Assembly: GCF_001580995.1 (NCBI RefSeq)
Contig: NZ_LHZU01000119.1
Location: 1 to 46,667 of the forward strand
Direction of reading: 5' to 3'
Source: Acetobacter senegalensis
GTDB lineage: Bacteria; Pseudomonadota; Alphaproteobacteria; Acetobacterales; Acetobacteraceae
Length of the DNA stretch: 46,667 bases
The first letter of the stretch is position 1, and every line of letters starts with the position of its first letter. Shown here one piece after another: positions 8,770 to 17,133 of this stretch. The notes under the pieces were generated by a model. It was not told the DNA's origin and made no database searches. It saw only the letters and a program-made list of their open reading frames with translations. A program made the position numbers and the translations under genes.

Positions 8770-9575
8770 GCAAGCGTCTCTGGTCCAAATTCTGGTGGCA
8801 GGATTATGAACGAGACCCGGCACTCCGCCTGTGCTCGCTGGCCGCGCAGGGGCTGTGGATGCGCCTGCTGTGCCTGATGCATGAGGGCGAACCCTACGGC
8901 CATCTATGCGTCAATCACCGGCCCCTGCATTCGCGCCAGCTTGCGCTTATGCTGGGTGTGGCAGAACGGCAGATCGCGCGCCTGATGGCAGAACTGCGGG
9001 ACGCCGGGGTGTTCAGCACCACGCCTGAAGGCTGTATCTACAGTCGTCGCCTGTTGCGCGATAAAGCAGTGTCAGACCAAGGGGCTGCATGGGGCCGCAC
9101 GGGCGGTAATCCCAGCCTGAAAGCCGCCAGCCAAACACCTGCATCTTCACCGCCTTCCACACAGCCCGCGGGTGTGGGGGAGGGGTTAAGCCCGCCCCAT
9201 AAACACCAAGAAGCAGAGGCAGAGTCAGAAGCAGACTGTACCCTCACTGCGTTCGGGCCGAACGATGATGTGCGTTTGCATCTTTTTAAACACGGGCTAA
9301 GTTTTTTGCAGAAAGCAACAGGGCGGCCAGAGCGCTCAACCCGTGCCCTTCTCGGGAAATGGCTGAAAATGCTGCATGATGATGCCGCCTGCCTGCTGGC
9401 AGTGCTAGCCGAATGTGCGGCATTCAACCCGGCAGAACCTGTTTCATGGATAGAAGCCAAGGTGCGTGCCCGCGTGGCCGAACTGGCCCAGCCCATGGCT
9501 CATCCCGCTTCTGCCTCACCCCATGCTCAGCGGCTGGCCGCATGGCAGAACGTGCCCGATATGGAAGGCGTGTGA
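8766..9575 (+). CDS. Phage replication-type winged-helix protein
   Basis: 269 residues. The N-terminus (KFWWQDYERDPALRLCSLAA, then GLWMRLLCLMHEGEPYGHL) followed by LMLGVAERQIARLMAELRDAGVF and IYSRRLLRD is the winged-helix layout of replisome-organiser or initiator proteins in alphaproteobacterial phages. A linker at about 110-155 is Pro/Ser/Glu-rich. The C-terminal part (residues 165-250) is helical and may contact helicase or origin partners, which is inference. The ATG overlaps the preceding stop, implying coupled translation. No helicase or primase gene is visible nearby. Confidence 0.68.
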   Translation: MSKRLWSKFWWQDYERDPALRLCSLAAQGLWMRLLCLMHEGEPYGHLCVNHRPLHSRQLALMLGVAERQIARLMAELRDAGVFSTTPEGCIYSRRLLRDKAVSDQGAAWGRTGGNPSLKAASQTPASSPPSTQPAGVGEGLSPPHKHQEAEAESEADCTLTAFGPNDDVRLHLFKHGLSFLQKATGRPERSTRALLGKWLKMLHDDAACLLAVLAECAAFNPAEPVSWIEAKVRARVAELAQPMAHPASASPHAQRLAAWQNVPDMEGV

Positions 9576-9577
9576 TC

Positions 9578-10309
9578 ATGCTGCATTTCTTCGCCGCACA
9601 GTCGGAAAACGCCGGAGCCTGCTTGCCAAATGCCAGCACCCCAGCGGCTACGTCGCACGCTGGAACACGCAATGCGCCGTGCGCTGCCAGAGCGCCATGG
9701 ATGGATCAGTCAGAAAACGCAGAAAATACTTTGTTACAAGCATCTTTTTCCGGAACACCCCACACATCTCCGGCACTCCAACCCACCCGCTATACGCCTG
9801 CCACACCTGCCCTGCGTGCCGTATTTGCGGCACGGGCTGCTGGCGTACCGCTCACAGTGCGCGATGTTTCGCCGGACATGATGGAGGCCATACGGCAGCA
9901 ATGGGGGCTCGTGCAGCACGCGCTCCAGCCTGTTACAGAACTGCATGTTGCTGCGTGGCTGAAAAAACTCAGTCAGCTTGTCACCAACCCGCCGGGGGCT
10001 GAAACCGCCGCCAGCCAATGCCGCGCCATTTTTGAGGTGTGTGGTGATATCCCGTCAGGCGCATGGGGGCGGGACGCCCGCCTTGCATGGGCACGGCAAC
10101 CACCCCGCAACGGCTACCCCACCGGCGCCCGCTGGCCCAGCCCCAACGAACTCCGCACCCTGCTGCTGCCCTTTGCTGAAACCATCAGGCGGGATGCAGA
10201 AGGATGCCGCGCTCTGCTCCGCCTGCACTCCCAGAGTGACGCCACACTCCAAAGCACCATATCCCAGACCACAGCACCCCAAACCCACGCCACGCCGCCC
10301 ATCCATTAA
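9578..10309 (+). CDS. Phage hypothetical protein, 243 aa
   Basis: The ATG at 9578 follows the previous TGA by two bases, with GGAAGG upstream. The frame is open to 9413 but that part overlaps the previous gene. Residues 1-75 are low in complexity. The core from about residue 85 (VFAARAAGVPLTVRDVSPDM to WPSPNELRTLLLPFAETI) looks folded and mixed alpha/beta. I do not recognise a named domain. Its place after the replication gene suggests a role in early DNA metabolism, without direct evidence. The last 25 residues are Thr/Gln/Pro-rich. Confidence 0.6.
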   Translation: MLHFFAAQSENAGACLPNASTPAATSHAGTRNAPCAARAPWMDQSENAENTLLQASFSGTPHTSPALQPTRYTPATPALRAVFAARAAGVPLTVRDVSPDMMEAIRQQWGLVQHALQPVTELHVAAWLKKLSQLVTNPPGAETAASQCRAIFEVCGDIPSGAWGRDARLAWARQPPRNGYPTGARWPSPNELRTLLLPFAETIRRDAEGCRALLRLHSQSDATLQSTISQTTAPQTHATPPIH

Positions 10310-10710
10310 TTAGGCCTGCATCTGCACTCAACGCCCTCCATCCTTCACTCCAAAACCAAAACCAAAACCAAAACCAAAACCAGAGCCAGCATCACAGAAC
10401 CAGCATCCCATGCCTTTTCCAGCACACCCGGCATCGCAGCCGTCATCTCTCATAACCAAAACCCGCGATCAGCACCCACTGGTTCGTATTCCACATTTTG
10501 CCCGGTGCGACACACCACTAACCTGCCAGCCAAACCATGTCTCTCAGCCGGAAGCACAGAAGCACCATTCCATAATCAGCCTCACAGCACGCACCAGATA
10601 ACCGGACCACACACCCCTCTACCTCCTCGTAGCGCGACCTCTGCACCAGCCAATCCGAACATTACTCTCCACAAAGAGAGTGAAAACAAACAGATGAGAA
10701 AGGATTTTTC
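10310..10710. other. Gap with hexamer repeat, no clear gene
   Basis: About 400 bases between two early genes. It holds the CCAAAA array at 10350. Short frames at 10410-10601 and 10505-10714 lack ribosome sites and look like chance frames. Confidence 0.5.
10350..10382. repeat. CCAAAA hexanucleotide tandem repeat
   Basis: Five perfect CCAAAA copies (10350-10379) plus a partial one, then degenerate variants (CCAGAG, CCAGCA). It differs by one base per unit from the CCAAAG array at the window start. It is non-coding here. Confidence 0.9.
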
Positions 10711-11301
10711 ATGACACTCAGGAAAAACCGCACCACTGCCTCTTCCCTGCGGTCCGCCACACCACCGTCTGTCATGGAAGTGGCACCCACACCAGAACGG
10801 CTGACCCATTCTGAATTTGTGGGCACGCACCCCATGCGTGTGCGCCGTACCGTGCAGGCGCTTCTGAACGCGGGGGATATCACCCAATCCGCCGCCGATT
10901 CCGCTGAACGCTGGTATCAGGATTATGTGTTTGGTTATTGTGATTATAAGGAGTTTTCACAGGACCACCGCCCAAGCACTCTTACAAAACATGATGCAGT
11001 TTCCTGGCAGATGGTGCGGGGCAAAGCTGTTGCGCGTATTACAAGCGTGCGGGAAGCGCTTGGCCTGTGCGCCCACCAACGCTTACGCATGATGCTGGTA
11101 GATGAACTCTCTTTCCGCGCCATGGGGGCAGCCCTGTTTCCGCAACTCTCCGCCAGTTCCGCCCAACGCAAGATTGCCGCCCAGTGCGCCCTGTTGCTTG
11201 AGCAACTGGAAGCGTTTGAAGAAAACGCCCGCAAAGCCGCAAAACAAGCCCGCATGGCGCGCAAGGCAGCCGCGCCTGCCACCACTTTGCCCTCGCCGTA
11301 G
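10711..11301 (+). CDS. Phage hypothetical protein, possible late regulator
   Basis: 196 residues, with a weak GGATTTTTC leader before the ATG. After a Thr/Ser-rich start, residues 37-175 look helical: MRVRRTVQALLNAGDITQSA, AERWYQDYVFGYCDYKEF, then SVREALGLCAHQRLRMMLVD and a coiled C-terminal end (QLEAFEENARKAAKQARMAR). The helical pattern and its place between replication and packaging genes recall late-gene regulators of phages, but I see no diagnostic motif. The basic Ala/Lys tail could bind nucleic acid. Function is inference only. Confidence 0.6.
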   Translation: MTLRKNRTTASSLRSATPPSVMEVAPTPERLTHSEFVGTHPMRVRRTVQALLNAGDITQSAADSAERWYQDYVFGYCDYKEFSQDHRPSTLTKHDAVSWQMVRGKAVARITSVREALGLCAHQRLRMMLVDELSFRAMGAALFPQLSASSAQRKIAAQCALLLEQLEAFEENARKAAKQARMARKAAAPATTLPSP

Positions 11302-11356
11302 CACAGCGCAAGCGCTCGTCTGGCCCAAGGCTTTTCATGTCGTGAAAGGGGGACAT

Positions 11357-11836
11357 ATGTCTCGCTTCGCAGTGCTTTCTGCTCTGGCGTTCTTATGCGC
11401 AGCACAGGCGCACGCAGCAGCAACATCATGCCCGGGTACCAACACGATTGAGATGAACCAGTGCGAGGGCGATGCACTGGCGCAGGACGAAGCAACGCAT
11501 CAGAAATATGCCAAGGCCGCACTTGCGTTTCTTCAGAAACAGATCACCGATACAAAAGATGATGACACAGTAAAGGTTCTGAAAGAGAGCCAGAAAGCCT
11601 TCCAGCACTCAGAAACCGCATGGAAGGCTTATCGGGACGCTGAATGCGGCGCCGTATTTACAAACTGGCAGCAGGGTACACTCCGGGTCATGATGCAACT
11701 GGGGTGTGAAAGACGCCTGACCCGCCAGCGCACATACACCATATGGCAGAACTGGCTGACGTTTCAGGACAGCACCCCACCCGTGTTGCCCAGCCCAGAG
11801 ACCGACCTTCCGGGTGATAATACTCACAACAGATGA
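11357..11836 (+). CDS. Secreted LprI-like (DUF1311) protein
   Basis: 159 residues from the ATG at 11357, preceded by GGGGGAC. The signal peptide (residues 1-20, LSALAFLCAAQAHA) is followed by the DUF1311/LprI-type core: NTIEMNQCEGDALAQDEATH, later SETAWKAYRDAECGAVF and LGCERRLTRQRTYTIW. Four cysteines fit two periplasmic disulfides. Family members include inhibitors of lysozyme. In a phage setting it could protect the cell wall or delay lysis, but this is inference. The frame extends to 11102, where it only overlaps the previous gene. Confidence 0.8.
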   Translation: MSRFAVLSALAFLCAAQAHAAATSCPGTNTIEMNQCEGDALAQDEATHQKYAKAALAFLQKQITDTKDDDTVKVLKESQKAFQHSETAWKAYRDAECGAVFTNWQQGTLRVMMQLGCERRLTRQRTYTIWQNWLTFQDSTPPVLPSPETDLPGDNTHNR

Positions 11837-12018
11837 AACGTCAGTCCAGTCCGGCTGGCGGAGCTTCTTGTGGAGCCATACGTTGGATTTTTCTCTCCAC
11901 GCCTTCCGACCTCAGAAGGGAGGCTTCAAATTTACGGTTTCACCCTTAAAAAACGCCTGACTCCACCTCAAGTAAGGGCCTAGCCAACGCGCCTCTTTTT
12001 TACTCACGGAGAATCCTC

Positions 12019-12201
12019 ATGCCCTGGACACCTGATGACGCCCAACACCACACGCACAAGGCCACAACGGAAATGCTCCAGTCCCTATGGGCAAAGGTTG
12101 CCAATGAGTGTCTGGAGCGCACGGGGGATGAAGGCCGTGCAGTGCGGGAGGCCAACGCTGTTGTCGCCCGCACCGCTGCCCGCCACCCGGAGGATGATTA
12201 A
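12019..12201 (+). CDS. Small MPWT-type phage protein, 60 aa
   Basis: Begins [11 protein letters not shown] and carries [20 protein letters not shown] followed by REANAVV. This pattern (MPWT, then W..VAN, then DE..A.R.AN.VV) belongs to a small conserved family seen in phages and bacteria, of unknown function. GGAGA lies upstream of the ATG. Its last bases overlap the stop of the leftward dehydrogenase by three bases. Confidence 0.72.
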   Translation: MPWTPDDAQHHTHKATTEMLQSLWAKVANECLERTGDEGRAVREANAVVARTAARHPEDD

Positions 12202-13589
12202 GGCTGCATCTGTGGCTGGGGTTCCGGGGCGGCAGCCTGCTGCGGTTGAGGCTGTTCCGGCACACCGGCTACCCGCCACACGGCATTGCCCACATCATCC
12301 GCCACCAGCAGCGCGCCGGTGTGGTCCAGTGCCAACCCAACCGGGCGGCCATGGGCATGTTTTTTATCCGCGGTCAAAAAGCCCGTCAGAACATCCACCG
12401 GCGGCCCATTGGGTGCACCGCTTTGAAACGGCACAAATATTACCTTGTAGCCACTTTTCGGCCTGCGGTTCCATGATCCGTGCTGGGCAACAAACAGCCC
12501 ATTCCGCCAGATTTCCGGTAAGGTGCTGTTCTGTCCGAACGCAATGCCCAGGCTGGCTGTATGCGCGCCTACCGCATAATCCGGCACAACCGCCTTGCTG
12601 ACCAGATCATGGTTCTGTGGCTGCACGCGTTCATCCACATGGCCACCGTAATAGCTGTAGGGCCAGCCGTAAAAAGCGCCTTCCTTTACAGCCGTTATGT
12701 AATCGGGCACCAGATCGCTGCCAATTTCGTCACGCTCGTTCACCACGGCCCACAGCGCACCGCTTTGCGGGTCCCACGCCAGACCGTTCGGGTTACGCAG
12801 CCCGGTGGCGTACGGTGTCATCTCACCCGTGGCAAGCGTCAGCCGGTTAATGCGCGCACGGCCTTCTTCCGCTGGCAGCCCGTTTTCCCCCACATTGCTG
12901 TTAGACCCCACCGTTACGTAAAGATACTGTCCATCCGGGCTGGCCAGAATGTTCTTGGTCCAGTGGTGATTATAGCCTGAAGGCAGATCCACCACCTTTT
13001 TCCCCGCAGCCGTGATGGATTTTTCACCGTCCTGATACGGAAAACGCCAGATGGCATTGGCGTTGGCCACATAAAAACTGTCTCCCACAAGCGCCATGCC
13101 AAAGGGCGAATAAAGCTTGTCCAGAAACACGGTGCGCTCATCCGCCACACCATCTCCATCCGTGTCGCGCAGCAGCATAATCCGGTTGGGGCTGGGCGTA
13201 TCCGCGCCCGCCATACCCTGTATCAGCCCCGCAATCCGCTTTTTCAGGCCGGGTGCATCCGTGCCGGGGCTGTTGGTTTCCGCCACCAGAACATCCCCAT
13301 TGGGCAGGGTGTAAAGCCAGCGCGGGTGGTTCAGCCCTCTGGCAAACGCCTTGACCGCAAGCCCCGTGGTGGGGTGGGGGGCTTCATCCTCTTTCCACCC
13401 AACGGGGCGGGCAATGTTCACCGTGGGCACCAGGGTGGCATTGGGCTGCGGCAGTTTGGGGCGGGAACCCATGCTCTCGCTTATGGGCAGTCTGGCCCGT
13501 TCCGGCCGCATCACCACGGCATATGTGGCTGTTCCCAAAGCCAGAACAACAAGTCCTGCCGCCAGAAGATACCGGCTTGTTCGGTTCAT
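12198..13589 (-). CDS. PQQ-type L-sorbosone dehydrogenase family protein
   Basis: 463 residues. An N-terminal membrane anchor or uncleaved signal spans residues 7-27. The rest is a beta-propeller of the soluble aldose/sorbosone dehydrogenase family: [15 protein letters not shown], an aspartate-rich [10 protein letters not shown] that may bind calcium, [31 protein letters not shown] and [14 protein letters not shown]. These fit PQQ-dependent oxidation of sugars or aldehydes on the periplasmic face, as in L-sorbosone dehydrogenase of acetic acid bacteria. The substrate is not provable here. The tail is Gln/Pro-rich. It is a bacterial metabolic gene, opposite in direction to the surrounding phage genes. 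Confidence 0.87.
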   Translation of the reverse strand: MNRTSRYLLAAGLVVLALGTATYAVVMRPERARLPISESMGSRPKLPQPNATLVPTVNIARPVGWKEDEAPHPTTGLAVKAFARGLNHPRWLYTLPNGDVLVAETNSPGTDAPGLKKRIAGLIQGMAGADTPSPNRIMLLRDTDGDGVADERTVFLDKLYSPFGMALVGDSFYVANANAIWRFPYQDGEKSITAAGKKVVDLPSGYNHHWTKNILASPDGQYLYVTVGSNSNVGENGLPAEEGRARINRLTLATGEMTPYATGLRNPNGLAWDPQSGALWAVVNERDEIGSDLVPDYITAVKEGAFYGWPYSYYGGHVDERVQPQNHDLVSKAVVPDYAVGAHTASLGIAFGQNSTLPEIWRNGLFVAQHGSWNRRPKSGYKVIFVPFQSGAPNGPPVDVLTGFLTADKKHAHGRPVGLALDHTGALLVADDVGNAVWRVAGVPEQPQPQQAAAPEPQPQMQP

Positions 13590-13741
13590 GATGGTGTATC
13601 CTTTGCAGGGTGCCGTGTCAGGCTGCCTCCGCTATCCCCTGAATGAAAGGGGATGGGCGCCTGCGGGCCTTATGGAGCAGAGAAAGAAAAACTTTAGGGC
13701 ATAAACGGTGTTTCTTTCATTGCGTTCCACATGGCCGTTGC

Positions 13742-13990
13742 AAAAAAGCCCACGCCAGGCCACGACTGCGTCTTCAAGGGGAAAGACGGAATGCAGCGTG
13801 GCCTGGAGCCGTTACACTGGCGCGCCTGCAGAAGGAGGGAGAGCCAACGCGCCAGTGTAAAGCCGGGAAGTGACTGCCGGGCAGGGGCTAAACCCGGCAT
13901 GCCTGTGGGAGAGACAGGCAGGGAGTGGGCTTCAGATCCTGTGGTTGATCCACAGCGTTGTTGTGTCAGACACCCTCTTGTGCGGGGCTT
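13742..13990 (-). ncRNA. Putative structured sRNA with C/U-rich loops
   Basis: In the gap upstream of the sorbosone dehydrogenase gene, five hairpins follow one another. Arms: 13939-13944/13950-13955, 13900-13906/13914-13920, 13875-13881/13893-13899, 13812-13824/13848-13860 (13 perfect pairs) and 13755-13764/13797-13806 (10 pairs). Read leftward, the last hairpin runs into six U (13747-13742) via a short outer pairing, GCTC with GGGC, so it looks like an intrinsic terminator. Three loops are C/U-rich on that strand (CTCTCCC, CTCTCCCTCC, TCCCCTTG) and could pair with Shine-Dalgarno sequences. A weak CATAAT -10 box at 13997-14002 sets the tentative 5' end. Homology to CcsR/alpha-r14-type RNAs is not shown. 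Confidence 0.55.
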
Positions 13991-14308
13991 GAGGTCATTA
14001 TGTGGATTTATCTAAAAAACGCATATCACTTATCTGTGTAATAACATGAGAACGCACCATCCTCCCCGCACAAACCGAAATGAAATGTGCCCTAACAGCC
14101 AGAAAAAACACAAAAACCCGTTTTCTCTTCACAGGTCTGTTAGGCTCAGCCCCGCTTTGATCCACGCCTGAAAAACGCAGAATCCATCCCGCCAAAAGGC
14201 GTTTGCCAGCGCGCGTGGTCAGGCTTAGAGAACGGTCATCCTCACAAAAAAGCCGCCCGGAGCCCTCCCGCTCCACTTGCCCCGCTCTCTGTTTTTTCAG
14301 GAGTTTGC
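13991..14308. other. Gap before phage packaging genes
   Basis: About 320 bases. It holds a tentative minus-strand -10 box (13997-14002) and no convincing gene. A leftward frame across it (to 14372) lacks family features. Confidence 0.4.
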
Positions 14309-14716
14309 ATGCCTGTGTCTGCATCCCCTGCGGCCCTTGCGTGTGGAGACGTTGTGCGAACCTCCCACACACGCTGGGTTATCATGCATCATCAGGGCAC
14401 GCACCTGTTGCTCTGTCCTCTCCAGCCCGCGGGGGCTCCCCGTCACCGCGCGGATGTCCCCCTTCCATGGCAGGATGGCCTGCACCTCGGCTGCATGGGG
14501 GACTATGTCGTGCAATGCCGCCCGGTACGCCGCCTCGCAGGGCAGGGGATGCAGAAAATAGGCACTCTCAGCCGTTCCTGCTTCCGCCACGCCCGCGCCG
14601 CTCTGGCAACGGAACTGCTCCAGCGCCGTACGGAAACACCGCATAAACCGCCCTACGCTCTGGCAGCCTCCCATATCCGGTTGCCCCGGCATCCGCTCCA
14701 TATCGTGTTTTCCTGA
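14309..14716 (+). CDS. Phage hypothetical protein, 135 aa
   Basis: The ATG at 14309 follows AGGAG at good distance. The N-terminal half (ACGDVVRTSHTRWVIMHHQG, then LLLCPLQ and DVPLPWQDGL) is a run of short beta strands starting with GDVV, as in small SH3-like barrels. GDYVVQCRPVRRL forms a last strand. The C-terminal 45 residues are basic. I see no MazF-type catalytic set, so a toxin call is not supported. It lies eight bases upstream of the TerS-like gene and probably belongs to the packaging operon. Confidence 0.55.
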   Translation: MPVSASPAALACGDVVRTSHTRWVIMHHQGTHLLLCPLQPAGAPRHRADVPLPWQDGLHLGCMGDYVVQCRPVRRLAGQGMQKIGTLSRSCFRHARAALATELLQRRTETPHKPPYALAASHIRLPRHPLHIVFS

Positions 14717-14722
14717 CTGTTC

Positions 14723-15553
14723 ATGGCCTTATCACGGAAAAACCCGGACCCCTCCGTTTTGCAGGAAGATCCCCCAGCCCGTCCGGCAACCCTTTCACCA
14801 CAGCCGCCCGCCATGCAGACAAGGGAAGACACATCTCTTTTCCCCCACGGCGCACCTGCCACACAACTTCCCACCAAAAAGCCAGCCCCTCGCAAACGGC
14901 GAACAACCCGTTCCACCACCTCGGCCCACTCTGTTGCAGCCACGCCCGCTTTCACAGCGACAGGCGCACCACAACCCCGCGATGCCGGTCCTGATCTCTC
15001 CTTATCCCCTCAACCAGCACCTTCCGAACCCAGTTCACTTGTTCCGCCAAGCAAGGGCTCGTCTCTACTCTTGCCTCTGCTGCCCGATACCCCCACCATT
15101 CCCTCAGCCTCAGCCTCAGCCTCAGCCTCAGCCTCAGCCCGCGCCTCCGCGCCACTCTCCACCCGGCCCACAGAAAACGCTTCCCGCCAGCCGTCCTCAC
15201 GCACCCAAGCATCGGAACCAGCGCCACCCACTCCACAACCATCCACGCAGACCGTCGCTCCACCACCACAACCGCCTGCCGCTGAACCATCCGCTCCCTT
15301 CGCGTCTTCTCCTGCACCTCTTCCGTCGGCTGCACCGCCCGTCACGCCGCTGGAAATTTTCACCCGTGTCATGCAGGGGGACGAGACCATAACGGACCGA
15401 CAGTTCGATGCCGCAAAGGTGGCAGCCCCTTACCTGCACCCCAAACTTGCGGGCCTGTCCATGAACGCGGTTGTGCGCAAAGGTCTTGAAGATTTCACGG
15501 ATGATGAACTCAATGCCCTTGCACAGGCAGGTCAGTCAGAACGCACAGGCTGA
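14723..15553 (+). CDS. Terminase small subunit-like protein with disordered N-terminus
   Basis: 276 residues. The C-terminal 70 (PVTPLEIFTRVMQGDETITD, RQFDAAKVAAPYLHPKLAGL) match the short helical module found just upstream of TerL in many alphaproteobacterial phages (the AAK.AAPY.HPKLA pattern). It would recognise DNA for packaging. Residues 1-205 are a long Pro/Ser/Ala/Thr-rich tract with an SA dipeptide array encoded by CTCAGC repeats at 15103-15138. That extension is far longer than usual. The ATG at 14723 lacks a clear ribosome site. It overlaps TerL. Confidence 0.68.
   Translation: MALSRKNPDPSVLQEDPPARPATLSPQPPAMQTREDTSLFPHGAPATQLPTKKPAPRKRRTTRSTTSAHSVAATPAFTATGAPQPRDAGPDLSLSPQPAPSEPSSLVPPSKGSSLLLPLLPDTPTIPSASASASASASARASAPLSTRPTENASRQPSSRTQASEPAPPTPQPSTQTVAPPPQPPAAEPSAPFASSPAPLPSAAPPVTPLEIFTRVMQGDETITDRQFDAAKVAAPYLHPKLAGLSMNAVVRKGLEDFTDDELNALAQAGQSERTG
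15103..15138. repeat. CTCAGC tandem repeat inside terS-like gene
   Basis: Six perfect CTCAGC copies, encoding alternating Ser-Ala. Changes in copy number stay in frame, so the array can vary without breaking the gene. Confidence 0.92.
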
Positions 15554-17021
15554 ACTGAAAAATCGCAGTCATGCACGCCAGAATCTGCTGGATTTCACCC
15601 GCTACACCATGCCCGGCTACCAGTCTGGAGCTCACCACCACCTGCTCTGTCAGAAACTGGATGCAGTGGAACGTGGCACCATCACACGTCTGATGGTATT
15701 CATGCCCCCACGGCATGGAAAATCCGAGCTTGTCAGCAGGCGTTTTCCGGCATGGTATCTTGGTCGTCACCCCCATAAACAGGTCATATCCGCATCCTAT
15801 GGAGCCACGTTGGCGCAGGATTTCGGGCGTGATGTGCGTAATCTTGTGGCCTCCCGCCGCTTCCACGCTCTGTTCCCTTCTGTCACGCTGGCGGCAGATA
15901 GCGCCGCGCGTGATGTCTGGCATACCAACGCGGGCGGCGTTTATGCCGCAATGGGCATTGGCGGCGGCTTGACAGGCAAGGGCGCGCACCTCGCCATTGT
16001 GGATGATCCCATAAAAGACCGGCAGGAAGCGGAAAGCCCAACCCGCCGCGCCGCCGTGTGGGACTGGTATCGCGCCGTGCTGCGCACCCGCCTTATGCCC
16101 GGCGGTGCCATCGTGCTGGTCATGACCCGCTGGTCCCCGGATGATCTCGCAGGCCGCCTGCTGGATGACATGCAGAATAACACCGGCGAGGCATGGGATG
16201 TCCTCTCTCTTCCTGCCCTCGCTGGCCCGCAGGATGCCTTGGGTCGTCCCATTGGCGCGTCTCTGTGGCCGCAGGCCTTCCCGGCAGAAGACCTCGCCCA
16301 CATCCGCCTGGCCATCGGCGCGCGGGAGTGGAGCGCGCTCTATCAGCAAAACCCCACGCCAGCAGAAGGCGCTTTGTTCAAAACAGCTTTCATTTCCGTG
16401 GTGGATGCCATTCCAATAGGGTCTTTCCCCACCCAATCTGACCCCACTCATCCGGCCCGCCCTTTCACGACTGATCGCGCACCGACCCCCATGTCTGGCA
16501 AAGCCACCGTTCGCCGGTGGGATCTGGCCGCCACGCGCGCCAGCACGCGCCCCAATGCGGACTGGACGGTGGGCGTCAAAATGATGCGGCTGTCAGATGG
16601 CCGCTTCTGCGTGGCGGATGTCGCCCGTCTGCGCGGAGACCCCGCACAGGTTGAAGCCGCCATCCTCGCCACCGCCGCGCAGGACGGCCCGCAAACCGAG
16701 ATCATCCTGCCCCAGGACCCCGGACAGGCAGGCGTGGCGCAGGCCCGTTACCTCACCGGTAGACTAGCGGGCTACCGTGTCCGCACCGTGCGCGAAAGTG
16801 GAGACAAAGCCACCCGCGCAGCACCTTTTGCAGCACAGGTCAATGCCGGGAATGTCCTCGCTTTGCGTGCCGCATGGACCCCGGCTTTTCTGGAAGAACT
16901 CGCAGCCTTCCCCGCCGCCGCACATGATGATCAGGTCGATGCCGCCGCCGGAGCCTTCACAGCGCTCACAGAAACCACACCACTCCCCACCTTCAACCGC
17001 ACTTTTCTGGCCCGAATTTGA
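15501..17021 (+). CDS. Terminase large subunit
   Basis: 506 residues from the ATG at 15501. ATPase motifs: Walker A PPRHGKSE (residues 69-76), Walker B HLAIVDDP (163-170), and the motif III-like TRWSPDDLAGRL. Nuclease motifs: RRWDLAAT in the middle and HDDQVDAAAGAF near the end. Together these are a full packaging motor and nuclease. It pumps DNA into the prohead through the portal. The frame is open from a TTG at 15471. Alternative ATGs are at 15504 and 15513. All overlap the terS-like gene. The portal gene normally comes next but lies 7 kb away behind bacterial genes. Confidence 0.92.
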   Translation: MMNSMPLHRQVSQNAQAELKNRSHARQNLLDFTRYTMPGYQSGAHHHLLCQKLDAVERGTITRLMVFMPPRHGKSELVSRRFPAWYLGRHPHKQVISASYGATLAQDFGRDVRNLVASRRFHALFPSVTLAADSAARDVWHTNAGGVYAAMGIGGGLTGKGAHLAIVDDPIKDRQEAESPTRRAAVWDWYRAVLRTRLMPGGAIVLVMTRWSPDDLAGRLLDDMQNNTGEAWDVLSLPALAGPQDALGRPIGASLWPQAFPAEDLAHIRLAIGAREWSALYQQNPTPAEGALFKTAFISVVDAIPIGSFPTQSDPTHPARPFTTDRAPTPMSGKATVRRWDLAATRASTRPNADWTVGVKMMRLSDGRFCVADVARLRGDPAQVEAAILATAAQDGPQTEIILPQDPGQAGVAQARYLTGRLAGYRVRTVRESGDKATRAAPFAAQVNAGNVLALRAAWTPAFLEELAAFPAAAHDDQVDAAAGAFTALTETTPLPTFNRTFLARI

Positions 17022-17133
17022 GAAGGAAAATAGGAAACCTCTTTGTCACAAAATTGGAAATCAAGAACTCTTGTTTCCTCTTCCATGGCTGTGGCATTTA
17101 GAGAAACGGAATCAAAGCCAGGAGGGCGCGTGC

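Noticed and set aside
10410-10714. Two small rightward frames in the early region
   Set aside because: Overlapping frames without ribosome sites, His/Pro/Thr-rich composition and no recognisable pattern.
13742-13990. 6S RNA, RNase P RNA or cobalamin riboswitch
   Set aside because: The region forms separate consecutive hairpins rather than one long rod (6S), and conserved blocks of RNase P or the cobalamin riboswitch are not seen.
13998-14372. Leftward 124-residue frame over the gap before the packaging genes
   Set aside because: It overlaps the tentative sRNA promoter and the real gene at 14309, has no ribosome site, and its product has no folded-domain appearance.
14309-14716. MazF/PemK-type toxin
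   Set aside because: The short SH3-like strand pattern is suggestive, but catalytic residues and an antitoxin partner are absent.
15501-15553. TTG start of TerL at 15471
   Set aside because: It would lengthen the overlap with the terS-like gene by ten codons with no ribosome site or conserved residues. The ATG at 15501 is more plausible.
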